From an uncultured bacterium (GTDB lineage: Bacteria > Cyanobacteriota > Vampirovibrionia > Gastranaerophilales > Gastranaerophilaceae): a stretch of 57,079 nt of DNA. Below, piece after piece: positions 9,146-17,133 of this stretch (position 1 is the stretch's first letter; each line of letters begins with the position of its first letter). The notes beneath the pieces were generated by a model. The model had not been told where the DNA came from. It did not search any database and worked only from the letters and a program-made list of their open reading frames with translations. The stretch spans positions 1 through 57,079 of the forward strand of contig URXT01000011.1 in assembly GCA_900551915.1 (NCBI GenBank). Direction: 5' to 3'. The position numbers and the translations under genes were made by a program.

Positions 9146-9670
9146 TTATTTTTTAAAACCTTTTAAGAAGTCTGAAACATTCTGCCAGGCTTTTAGAGCT
9201 TTTGTTGTGACAGCGTAGGTTATGTTTTTAGCCTTATCGCCTATTTTTGCGCCGGTTTGTTCCGGGTTTTTAACAGCTTCTTTTATAACGGTTATCTGTT
9301 CTTCTATTGCTTTTTTTACTTTTTGTCCGCTAGGGCTTGAGGCTATATTTTCTGCGGTTTCTTTTATTTTTTCTTTGTTAAAGAGTTTCAGAAGGTCTTT
9401 GCGGTAAACGACAGCGGCAATGGCTGCGCCGATTCCTGCCAAAGTTAAAATAGTTTTTTTCATCGGCGACATTGATTTTTTGAAGGTAAACTCTTGTCCA
9501 GCTTGGATTTTATCATAATTGTTTTCGAGATTACGTTTGAACTGGTCTTGAGAAAGGACTTTTCTTTTTCCGTTTTTGTCAGTAACGTGATAGCGGTTTT
9601 TATTGTCCATTTGAACTAGATTCCCGCCAATAATTGACGAATTCAATGCATTTACCATTTCTGTTTTCAT
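9146..9670 (-). CDS. Single-pass membrane protein of unknown function
   Basis: A 174-residue protein I do not recognise. The first 65 residues are polar (NKNRYHVTDKNGKRKVLSQ), followed by one hydrophobic segment, MKKTILTLAGIGAAIAAVVY, at about 70-89. The remaining half is a long Lys/Glu/Ala-rich helix likely to form a coiled coil. The positive residues before the segment and the highly charged C terminus leave topology open. AAAGG precedes the ATG, and the gene has its own terminator, so it is monocistronic. The arrangement (soluble N terminus, TM with KKTI, helical tail) resembles the much larger protein at 44403-46070, suggesting a loosely related lineage-specific family (inference). Confidence 0.65.
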   Translation of the reverse strand: MKTEMVNALNSSIIGGNLVQMDNKNRYHVTDKNGKRKVLSQDQFKRNLENNYDKIQAGQEFTFKKSMSPMKKTILTLAGIGAAIAAVVYRKDLLKLFNKEKIKETAENIASSPSGQKVKKAIEEQITVIKEAVKNPEQTGAKIGDKAKNITYAVTTKALKAWQNVSDFLKGFKK

Positions 9671-9774
9671 AAAATAAAACCTTTCTACTTACACTTCATT
9701 ACTTATTATAAGTACAAAGTGAATATTTTATTGCTAATTTTTTTGAATGTGTTAAAGAAATTTTACATAAAATA

Positions 9775-9813
9775 ACAGACATACCTATTGCATTATTCGA
9801 TAGGTATGTCTGT
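9775..9813. other. Long perfect hairpin
   Basis: ACAGACATACCTAT at 9775-9788 pairs over all 14 bases with ATAGGTATGTCTGT at 9800-9813 around an 11-nt loop. Neither side has a strong U tract, so it may be a weak terminator for minus-strand nrdJ transcription, an mRNA stabiliser or a protein-binding site. Confidence 0.6.
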
Positions 9814-9828
9814 TTATCTTTTGCTTTA

Positions 9829-10255
9829 CCCTCACCCGAATTTCTAACTTTCAGCTTTCTTTACCGTCAGCTTCAAGTTGAAATTCAGTCCTCCCCCAGT
9901 GGTGGAGGGGAGAAAAGACATTGTCCGTTCCTAGCGCTATTGTCCTAATTCTCTAGCGTTCGGAGTCCTCACACAGAAAATCTTCCCCGCCCTAAAGGGG
10001 TGGGGAAGGATTACATAATTCTTTCCTAGCGCTTGTATTAATAACGTATTTGCCTTGTCCTAATTCTTACGCCAGCGCCATCGGTATGACAGTTCCAATG
10101 TGTAAGAGTGGACTTCGTCCACCCGTGTCGGATTATTCGGCTGTCCAGCTCCTGTCGTTCGCTAAAAATTCCTTCGGAATTTAGCCGCTCACTACGGAGC
10201 TTAGGACGTGACGAGTTTCACTCCTTACGCTCGCTTCACTCTACCGAAAATCCGC
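9829..10255. repeat. Gene-free cluster of degenerate palindromic repeats
   Basis: About 430 bp without coding potential. It contains a CCCTCACCCGAATT-type repeat (9829 to about 9912) related in inverted orientation to the segment inside hydE; a hairpin of CTTCCCC/GGGGAAG type (about 9982-10008); a direct duplication starting TTCCTAGCGCT and ending TTGTCCTAATTCT (9928-9952 and 10023-10067, the second with about 20 bp inserted); and hairpins GTGGACTTCGTCCAC (near 10110) and CTAAAAATTCCTTCGGAATTTAG (near 10160-10182, interrupted here for length: left arm CTAAAAATTCC, right arm GGAATTTAG). The nrdJ stop codon lies at its right edge. Confidence 0.7.
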
Positions 10256-12253
10256 CTATGAGCAGCCGGAGTAACCGCATTTCAGACAGATGAAGCAGCC
10301 TTCTGCCATCTGAATTTCGTTTCCGCATTCTGGGCATTTTACAGTCTTAATTTCGCCTGTCGGATTGTATTCTTCTTCAACGGGTTCGGTTACTGTTTTC
10401 ATTGATTTTTCAGCCTCAATCTGAGCTTCTGATTTTTTCGCATCAAGGTTCATCGGCTGGAACTGACGGCTGTTGTTTCTGTAAACAGTAATTCCTTTCA
10501 AATTGTTTTCGTAAGCTAAAATGTAAGCTTCTTCAATATCAGCGCGTGTTGCGTGTTCTTCAAAATTAACTGTTTTTGAAACAGCGTTGTCTGTGTGAAG
10601 CTGGAATGCAGCCTGCATTTTAACGTGCCAGTATGGTGAAACATCATGCGCTGTTACGAAAATCTTTTTCGCATCAGCAGGAACTTTGTCAACGTGAGCA
10701 ACAGAGCCGGTTTTTGCGATTTCTTTCATCAACTCTTCTGAATAGAAACCGTGTTTTACTGCGTAATCCTTGAAAATCGGGTTAATTTCAAGCATTTCAG
10801 TTCCGTCCATAATCAGTCTTGAAAATACAAGTCCGAACAGAGGTTCAACACCGCCTGAAGCGCCTGCAATCATTGAAATTGTTCCGGTCGGAGCAATGCA
10901 GGTTGTTGTTGCGTTGCGAATTCCGTATTTTTCGATTTGCGCATCAAGTTCTTTCCATTGTTCGTCAGAAACTTTTCCTGCTGATTTTCCTTTGTATTTG
11001 TTGTAAAGGAAGTTTTTGCCATCGTAAATGCTGCCTTTGAAGTTGTTAAATCTTCCTCTTTCTTTTGAAAGTTCGATTGACTCACATTTTGATTCGTAAT
11101 CAATGAATTCCATAACCTGAGAAGCTAGTTTTGTGCCTTCTTCAGAGCTGTATGAGAGTCCCATTTTCATAAGCATATCAGCCCAGCCCATCACACCGAG
11201 TCCGATTTTTCTGTTGTTTTGAACCATTTCGGAAATCTGCGGAAGCGGATAATTATTCACCGCAATTACATTATCTAAAAATCTGATTGCAGTTCTTGTT
11301 GTTTCAGCAAGCAGTTTCCAGTCAATAACCGGGCCGTTTGCACTTTCAACAACCATTCTGCCAAGATTGATTGAGCCGAGGTTGCAGGCTTCGTATGAAA
11401 GAAGCGGAACTTCGCCGCAAGGGTTTGTTGATTCAATTTGGCCGACTAAAGGTGTCGGGTTGTCAGCGTTCATCTTGTCAATAAAGATAATTCCGGGTTC
11501 GCCGTTTCTCCAGGCGCCGTCAACGATTAAATCGAAAACTTTTTTAGCATCCATTCTTGCGACAACCTGATTATTTTGCGGGTTAACCAAATCGTAATCA
11601 GTGCCGTTTTTAAGAGCTTCCATAAACTTGTCTGTGATAGCAACCGAAATGTTAAAGTTGTTTAATTTGTTGTTATCAGATTTGCAGTTGATGAAATCCA
11701 GAATATCCGGATGGTCAACTCTTAAAATACCCATATTTGCACCGCGTCTGGTTCCGCCTTGCTTAACGGCTTCTGTTGCAGCGTTAAACACTTCCATAAA
11801 TGAAACAGGGCCTGATGAAACACCCATTGTTGAACGTACAACACTGTTTTTCGGTCTTAATTTAGAGAAAGAAAAACCGGTGCCGCCACCTGATTTGTGA
11901 ATAAGTGCGGTGTTTTTAACGGTTTCAAAAATTCCTTCTAAGCTGTCTTCAACCGGCAGAACAAAGCAAGCTGCAAGTTGTCCGAGTTCTCTGCCTGCAT
12001 TCATCAAGGTTGGAGAATTCGGCATAAAATAACAGTTTGTAATTGTTTCATAAAATTTTTGAGCAAGTTTTTCGACATCCGCCTGAGTTTTGCCGAATTT
12101 TAAATCGCCTTCTGCGATTGCAAATGATACGCGTTTGAACATATCTGATGGTTTTTCCGTACAATTTCCGTCTTTATCTCTTTTCAGGTATCTTCTTTCA
12201 AGCACCTTGATTGCATTTTCGGATAAGTTCAATTTTTCTTCCACTAAGTTCAC
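10256..12253 (-). CDS. nrdJ: Vitamin B12-dependent (class II) ribonucleotide reductase
   Basis: Reduces ribonucleotides to deoxyribonucleotides using adenosylcobalamin as radical source. Recognised by [20 protein letters not shown], the finger and active-site segments ([38 protein letters not shown] with the radical-bearing Cys), [18 protein letters not shown], and a C-terminal Cys-rich tail (CPECGNEI...[10 protein letters not shown]) that relays electrons. No ATP cone precedes the catalytic core. An ATG at 12265 is possible, but its codons 1-3 contain the GGAGG that is ideally placed for the GTG at 12253, so I choose GTG (665 residues). The gene is monocistronic, with repeats downstream. Its B12-independent counterpart nrdD lies at 32455-34299 behind a cobalamin riboswitch. 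Confidence 0.95.
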   Translation of the reverse strand: MNLVEEKLNLSENAIKVLERRYLKRDKDGNCTEKPSDMFKRVSFAIAEGDLKFGKTQADVEKLAQKFYETITNCYFMPNSPTLMNAGRELGQLAACFVLPVEDSLEGIFETVKNTALIHKSGGGTGFSFSKLRPKNSVVRSTMGVSSGPVSFMEVFNAATEAVKQGGTRRGANMGILRVDHPDILDFINCKSDNNKLNNFNISVAITDKFMEALKNGTDYDLVNPQNNQVVARMDAKKVFDLIVDGAWRNGEPGIIFIDKMNADNPTPLVGQIESTNPCGEVPLLSYEACNLGSINLGRMVVESANGPVIDWKLLAETTRTAIRFLDNVIAVNNYPLPQISEMVQNNRKIGLGVMGWADMLMKMGLSYSSEEGTKLASQVMEFIDYESKCESIELSKERGRFNNFKGSIYDGKNFLYNKYKGKSAGKVSDEQWKELDAQIEKYGIRNATTTCIAPTGTISMIAGASGGVEPLFGLVFSRLIMDGTEMLEINPIFKDYAVKHGFYSEELMKEIAKTGSVAHVDKVPADAKKIFVTAHDVSPYWHVKMQAAFQLHTDNAVSKTVNFEEHATRADIEEAYILAYENNLKGITVYRNNSRQFQPMNLDAKKSEAQIEAEKSMKTVTEPVEEEYNPTGEIKTVKCPECGNEIQMAEGCFICLKCGYSGCS

Positions 12254-12453
12254 ACTAACCTCCATTTATAAAATAATTCAAGTCTTCTTATTAGAAAAAT
12301 TAAAAGTTAATCATCCCCATAAAATAAAAAATATTTAAAGCATGGTTTATTCTCTAATTCTACATCAATTTAAAATAGCATGCAACATGGGCTTTTAAAT
12401 TATTTGCGCTTTTGTAACAAAATATTTTCTAAAAATTTTATGATTTTCATGTT

Positions 12454-12476
12454 TATAATATAATACGCTTGAGGTG
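12454..12476 (+). promoter_or_regulatory. -10 box and ribosome-binding site of the symporter gene
   Basis: Overlapping TATAAT boxes at 12454-12459 and 12459-12464 are followed by GAGGTG at 12471-12476, which sits 7 nt before a TTG start codon. The SD decides in favour of the rare start. The 218-bp divergent region with nrdJ is otherwise plain AT-rich DNA; no cobalamin riboswitch is seen for nrdJ. Confidence 0.6.
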
Positions 12477-12483
12477 AAAATTT

Positions 12484-13806
12484 TTGAAACACTCTAAACT
12501 AACAGCCCTGATATTTATAGCATTATTTTTAGGTGTAATTGTCGGACATTTTGCACCTGATTTTGCGGTGAAAATGAAGCCATTCGCAGAAATATTTTTG
12601 AGAATGGTAAAGATGATTATAGCCCCTCTGCTTTTTGCAACGCTTGTAGTTGGAATTGCCGGCCACGGTGATGCTAAAAGCCTTGGTAAAATCGGACTTA
12701 AAACCATTATTTATTTTGAAATTGTAACAACTTTAGCGTTAATAATCGGGCTTACAATGGGAAATATTTTCCAGCCTGGTGTCGGTTTTGTCTCAGGAAC
12801 GTCAGCTCATGCTGTTCAGATGCAAGAGGCAGGCTTGATGGCTGCAACCCATGCTCATACTTCAATAGGAGCAATGGTTACAGATATTTTTCCGACAAGT
12901 ATCGTTGATGCCATGGCAAAAGGAAATTTACTGCAAATCGTTGTATTTTCTATTTTCTTTGCGTTAGCAATCTGCGCTGTCGGAAAAAAAGCACAACCGG
13001 TTTTGGATATTTTGAATTCCGTATCGCAAATAATGTTTAAATTTACGGAATATGTTATGTATTTTGCGCCGCTCGGGATTTTTGGCGCAATTGCTTCGAC
13101 AATCGGTGCTAACGGTTTGGGAATTTTGAAAAATTACGCAAAAGTTATCGGCGCACTGTATTTTGCACTGGCGGTTTTTGTCCTGCTTGTTCTGATTATT
13201 GCCTGCAAAATCGTAAAAATCTCCTTTAGAAATCTTTTGAGAGCCTTGCAGGAACCGGCGCTTCTGGCATTTACAACCGCAAGCTCCGAGGCTGCTTTTC
13301 CAAAAGCAATGGACATTATGGAGCGTTTTGGCGTACCGAAAAATATAGTTGGTTTTGTAATGCCGACGGGATATACCTTTAACCTTGACGGAAGCACTTT
13401 ATATCTTGCTATGGCGGTTCTGTTTTCCTCACAAATCGTAGGAATTCATCTTGACCTCAATCAGCAGGTTGTTATAATGTTAGCATTAATGCTTACAAGC
13501 AAAGGTGTTGCCGGTGTTCCGAGAGTTTCGCTGATTGTCCTTGCAGGTACGCTGGCAAGCTTTAATATACCGATTTTGGGTGTTGCTATTCTGTTGGGAA
13601 TTGACCAAATTCTTGATATGGGCAGAACAACCGTAAACCTTGTCGGAAACTGTGTTGCAACTGTTGTGATTGCAAGATGGGAAAAAGTTTTTGATTATAA
13701 TAAGATGAATGAATTTGTCCGTATTTCCAAAGAAGAAAGTATTGGAGCGGATATCGCAAAATTTAGAAAAGAACATGAACACAATATTGAAATAAAAGAA
13801 GGATAA
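12484..13806 (+). CDS. Dicarboxylate/amino acid:cation symporter (DAACS family)
   Basis: Sodium- or proton-coupled uptake of C4-dicarboxylates or acidic amino acids (GltP/GltT/DctA family), 440 residues with about eight membrane segments and two re-entrant loops. The first signature is FTTASSEAAFPKAMD (HP1 serine-rich tip), then GYTFNLDGSTLYLAM (TM7 NMDGT-like motif), SKGVAGVPRVSLIVLAGTL (HP2) and DMGRTTVNLVGN (TM8 substrate-binding segment). A His-rich periplasmic stretch (SAHAVQMQ...THAHTS) is unusual. Translation starts at TTG (12484), supported by GAGGTG 7 nt upstream. Its TAA overlaps the ATG of ileS, so the two genes are likely co-translated, an odd pairing of transporter and tRNA synthetase. 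Confidence 0.92.
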   Translation: MKHSKLTALIFIALFLGVIVGHFAPDFAVKMKPFAEIFLRMVKMIIAPLLFATLVVGIAGHGDAKSLGKIGLKTIIYFEIVTTLALIIGLTMGNIFQPGVGFVSGTSAHAVQMQEAGLMAATHAHTSIGAMVTDIFPTSIVDAMAKGNLLQIVVFSIFFALAICAVGKKAQPVLDILNSVSQIMFKFTEYVMYFAPLGIFGAIASTIGANGLGILKNYAKVIGALYFALAVFVLLVLIIACKIVKISFRNLLRALQEPALLAFTTASSEAAFPKAMDIMERFGVPKNIVGFVMPTGYTFNLDGSTLYLAMAVLFSSQIVGIHLDLNQQVVIMLALMLTSKGVAGVPRVSLIVLAGTLASFNIPILGVAILLGIDQILDMGRTTVNLVGNCVATVVIARWEKVFDYNKMNEFVRISKEESIGADIAKFRKEHEHNIEIKEG

Positions 13807-16748
13807 TGAAGATGAGTGAAAGTACAAAAGTTGAATTAAAAGATACTTTAAATCTCCCGCAAACTACCTTAGCGATGAGAGCTAATGCAACAGTCCGCGA
13901 GCTTGAAATCCAAAAATTCTGGGATGAAAACAAAATTTATGAAAAATCAATTGCAAATAAAGATAAAGCAAACAAATTCATTCTTCATGACGGTCCGCCG
14001 TACCTGAGCAGTGAAAAAATTCACGTTGGAACAGCACTCAACAAAATCCTTAAAGATATTTTGACAAAATACAAATCACAAAGAGGTTTTTATTCGCCTT
14101 ACGTTCCGGGCTATGACGGCCACGGGCTTCCGATTGAAAACGCCGTTGTTAAAAATATTAAGGGAGGAAGGAGTGCTTTGACGCCTTTTGAACTCCGTCA
14201 AAAATGCCGTGAATTTGCACACAAAAATTTGGTAGGCCAGGAAAGCGAATTCAAACGTCTTGGTGTATGGGGCGACTGGGAACATCCGTATTTAACAATT
14301 AATCCGGATTATGAAGCTGAACAAGTACGTGTATTTGGTGATATGTATAAAAAGGGATACATTGAGAAGGGTATGAAGCCTGTTTACTGGTGTGCTTCCT
14401 GCGAAACCGCGCTTGCAGAAGCTGAAGTTGAATATGCTGATCACACATCAACTTCAATTTATGTAAGATTTAAATTCGAAGACGAAGATAAGAAAAAAGC
14501 CTTTAAAATTGCAGGAATTGACAGCGACAAAGACTTGTACGCCGTAATCTGGACAACAACACCATGGACAATTCCTTCAAACATGGCAATCAGCATGCAT
14601 CCGAAATTTGAGTATACTTTTTTCGCAAAAGGCGGAGATGTTTATGTTGTGGCTCAGGAGTTGCTGGGCGCATTTCTGTCTGATGTTGAGTGGCAAGAAA
14701 GTGATATTAAAGTTTTGGGTTCTTGCGTTGGGCAGGATTTGGAACTTTTAAATACAATTCATCCGTTAGCGGGTAGAAAATCACCGATAATTTTGGGCGA
14801 ACACGTAACGCTTGACGCTGGTACCGGTTCAGTTCATACGGCACCCGGCCACGGGCTTGAAGACTACGAAGTCGGCTGCAAATACGGTATCGAAGTCTTT
14901 TCACCTCTTGACGGGCGCGGTGTTTGGACAAGTGCAGTCAACGACAAAGACCTTGAGGGCGTTCCTTATTACAAAGGCAACAAAATCGTTATTGAAAAAC
15001 TTCAAAATTGCGGTGCCCTTTTGAAAGCTCAGGAAATCAACCACAGTTATCCTCACTGCTGGAGATGTAAAAATCCGGTAATTTACCGCGCAACTCCGCA
15101 ATGGTTTGTTAAAGTCGACAAATTCCGCGAAGAAACTCTTGATGCAATAAAAGGTGTCAAATGGATTCCCGCAAGCGGCGAAGCCAGAATTTCAAACATG
15201 GTTGCAGGCCGCACAGACTGGTGTATTTCCCGCCAGCGTGCGTGGGGCGTGCCGATTCCTGTGTTCTACTGCGAAGATTGCGGTGAAGTCATTGTAACAG
15301 ATGAAACAATCAACCGTGTTGCAGAAATTTTTGAAAAAGAAAGCTCTGACGCATGGGTTAAATACTCTGCTGAAGAACTTCTTCCAAAAGGTTTTGTTTG
15401 CCCGAAATGCGGCAATCACTCACAAACATCTCAAAGTTCAACTAGCAATGGCGCAGATGTTAAAAAAGCGCATTTCCGAAAAGAAAACGACATCATGGAT
15501 GTCTGGTTTGATTCAGGCATAAGCTGGCGCGCGGTTGTTGAAAAACGTTCAGATGAACTCGGCACAACTCCGGTTGAAATGTATCTTGAGGGTTCCGACC
15601 AGCACCGCGGATGGTTTCAGTCATCGCTTTTGACCTCTGTTGCAACCGAAGGCAAAGCGCCTTACAAAACAGTTTTGACTCACGGTTTTGTTTTCGGCGA
15701 AGACGGCAGAAAAATGTCTAAGTCCCTTGGAAATTACATCCGTCCGGATGATATTATTAAAAACTACGGCGCGGATATCTTAAGACTCTGGGCAGCATCT
15801 GTCGATTACAGAAACGATACCAAAATCGGCGACAATATCATTAAACAGCTTGTTGAAATCTTCAAAAAGACAAGAAACACTTCAAGATTTTTACTCGGCA
15901 ACCTTTTTGATTTTGACCCGGCTGTTGATTATGTTGAATACAAAGATTTGAAAGCGCTCGACAAATTCGCGCTTCACAAACTCAACAAACTTATCGCAGA
16001 AGTTACGGAAGCGTTTGAAAACTATGAATTCTACAAATATTTCCAACATCTTCAAAACTTTGCGGCAGTTGATTTAAGCTCGTTCTATCTGGACATTGTA
16101 AAAGACAGACTTTACACAGCAGGTAAAAAATCGCTTTCCCGCCGCGCCTGCCAGACTGTAATGTATGAGATTTTGCAGGCTCTGGTCAGAATGCTTGTTC
16201 CTGTAATGCCACACCAGGCAGAAGATATCTGGATGAGCGTTCCTGAATGCCAGAAAAGCGGATTGCGAGCTGAGGCTGGAGGGCTTGCGGAAGCGCAAGA
16301 CCGTAACGCCGTTAATCGCGAGCAACCAAGCAGCGGATTGATAAGTATTCTTCTTTCTGAATGGCCGACAACAAACGCAGAGTGGGAAAATTCAAAATTG
16401 GAAGAAGAATTTACACAAATTCTTAAAGCCCGCGAGGTTGTGAGCCGTGCAATTGAACCTTTGAGAGCTGACAAAAAAGTCGGAAGCTCACTGGAAGTTG
16501 CAGTTTATGTAAATGTAAAAGACAATGCCGTTTTAAAAGCAAACGAAGAGGAACTTTGCAACATCTTCATTACTTCACAAGCCTGCGTTACAGATGAAAA
16601 GCCGTCAGATGTTTTGAATGAATACAAGGAAGACGATTTTACGGTTTGGGTTACAAAAGCACAGGGCGAAAAATGCTCCCGCTGCTGGAAATACAGAAAA
16701 CTCAACGCCGACGGCATTTGTGAAGAATGCTTGGAGGCGATAAAATAA
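13806..16748 (+). CDS. ileS: Isoleucyl-tRNA synthetase
   Basis: Charges tRNA-Ile; essential, cytosolic. The 980-residue length fits bacterial IleS plus an insertion. The HIGH-type motif is KIHVGTALNK (residues 71-80), the editing domain contains TTTPWTIPSNMAIS, KMSKS is at about 636-640, and the C-terminal zinc finger reads CSRCWKYRKLNADGICEEC. The ATG at 13806 overlaps the TAA of the upstream symporter gene (TAATG); a second ATG at 13812 is a possible start. Between DIWMSVPECQKSG and LISILLSEWP lie 25 extra residues rich in Ala, Glu and Arg, encoded by a repeat element (16257-16340). A terminator with a GAAA loop follows. Confidence 0.96.
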   Translation: MKMSESTKVELKDTLNLPQTTLAMRANATVRELEIQKFWDENKIYEKSIANKDKANKFILHDGPPYLSSEKIHVGTALNKILKDILTKYKSQRGFYSPYVPGYDGHGLPIENAVVKNIKGGRSALTPFELRQKCREFAHKNLVGQESEFKRLGVWGDWEHPYLTINPDYEAEQVRVFGDMYKKGYIEKGMKPVYWCASCETALAEAEVEYADHTSTSIYVRFKFEDEDKKKAFKIAGIDSDKDLYAVIWTTTPWTIPSNMAISMHPKFEYTFFAKGGDVYVVAQELLGAFLSDVEWQESDIKVLGSCVGQDLELLNTIHPLAGRKSPIILGEHVTLDAGTGSVHTAPGHGLEDYEVGCKYGIEVFSPLDGRGVWTSAVNDKDLEGVPYYKGNKIVIEKLQNCGALLKAQEINHSYPHCWRCKNPVIYRATPQWFVKVDKFREETLDAIKGVKWIPASGEARISNMVAGRTDWCISRQRAWGVPIPVFYCEDCGEVIVTDETINRVAEIFEKESSDAWVKYSAEELLPKGFVCPKCGNHSQTSQSSTSNGADVKKAHFRKENDIMDVWFDSGISWRAVVEKRSDELGTTPVEMYLEGSDQHRGWFQSSLLTSVATEGKAPYKTVLTHGFVFGEDGRKMSKSLGNYIRPDDIIKNYGADILRLWAASVDYRNDTKIGDNIIKQLVEIFKKTRNTSRFLLGNLFDFDPAVDYVEYKDLKALDKFALHKLNKLIAEVTEAFENYEFYKYFQHLQNFAAVDLSSFYLDIVKDRLYTAGKKSLSRRACQTVMYEILQALVRMLVPVMPHQAEDIWMSVPECQKSGLRAEAGGLAEAQDRNAVNREQPSSGLISILLSEWPTTNAEWENSKLEEEFTQILKAREVVSRAIEPLRADKKVGSSLEVAVYVNVKDNAVLKANEEELCNIFITSQACVTDEKPSDVLNEYKEDDFTVWVTKAQGEKCSRCWKYRKLNADGICEECLEAIK
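16257..16340 (+). repeat. In-frame repeat element inside ileS
   Basis: AGCGGATTG occurs at 16257-16265 and again, identical, at 16332-16340, 75 bp apart, like a 9-bp target duplication. The segment between has an internal hairpin (CTTGCG/CGCAAG) and ends with GCGAGCAACCAAGCAG. The same start (GCGGATTGCGAGC) and end (GCGAGCAACCAAGCAG) bound an intergenic copy at 28581-28660. The insertion is 25 codons with no stop, so IleS stays in frame. Confidence 0.75.
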
Positions 16749-16751
16749 TTA

Positions 16752-16776
16752 AAAGGAGCCGAAAGGCTCCTTTATT
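16752..16776. terminator. Terminator of ileS (bidirectional)
   Basis: AAAGGAGCC (16752-16760) and GGCTCCTTT (16765-16773) form a 9-bp stem closed by a GAAA tetraloop, with A and T flanks. It also covers the 3' end of the convergent small gene at 16775-17053. Confidence 0.9.
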
Positions 16777-17053
16777 ATTTGCGTTTTAAGATATTCACTA
16801 TATTTTTAAAAATAATATTCTTAGGTTTGGATTTTGGAGTTTTGACGTGTTTAAACACCGGCAAATCGGCGGTGTCTATTTTCGGTAAAACGGCCTTGCC
16901 TTTTGGTATACTGTTAAAATCCGGAATTTGAGCTTTGGCGATATTTACCGGAAATCCGGTATTGGCTATTTGAGGCAAAATCGCTTTGCCCTTGGAAATT
17001 TTATTAAAATCAGCGACTTGTAACTTTCTGGTTGTTAAATTGATTTTTGGCAT
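16775..17053 (-). CDS. Small basic protein built of two 29-residue repeats
   Basis: Unknown 92-residue protein. Residues 11-39 and 41-69 are copies of one unit with consensus DFNxIxKGKAxLPxI followed by a Pro-Val, so it arose by internal duplication. The C terminus is strongly basic (KTPKSKPKN...NILKRK). No signal peptide or membrane span. An AAAGGGGAAA site precedes the ATG. Codon use resembles neighbouring genes. It could be a nucleic-acid-binding or surface-binding peptide, but nothing in the sequence fixes a function. It sits between ileS and hydE on the opposite strand, with the shared terminator at its 3' end. Confidence 0.6.
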   Translation of the reverse strand: MPKINLTTRKLQVADFNKISKGKAILPQIANTGFPVNIAKAQIPDFNSIPKGKAVLPKIDTADLPVFKHVKTPKSKPKNIIFKNIVNILKRK

Positions 17054-17121
17054 TTAAAATTTCCCCTTTCATTGTTTTTAGAAATATTAAAACAAAAAAA
17101 ATATTTTTTTGCTATTTGAAG

Positions 17122-17127
17122 TATAAT
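17122..17127 (+). promoter_or_regulatory. -10 box of hydE, probable leaderless start
   Basis: TATAAT at 17122-17127 is followed by 6 nt and the ATG of hydE at 17134. There is no Shine-Dalgarno sequence and no good -35 box. The spacing equals that of the SBP and CHR genes (6 nt each). Confidence 0.45.
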
Positions 17128-17133
17128 TTATTT

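Noticed and set aside
10108..10293. 61-codon ORF in the repeat cluster overlapping the nrdJ 3' end
   Set aside because: Arg/Ser-rich translation of palindromic repeats (a typical artefact), no ribosome-binding site.
12266..12483. Cobalamin riboswitch upstream of nrdJ
   Set aside because: No GGTGAAA/CCGCA core or closing stems seen in the AT-rich 218-bp gap; a B12-using enzyme would not need repression by B12.
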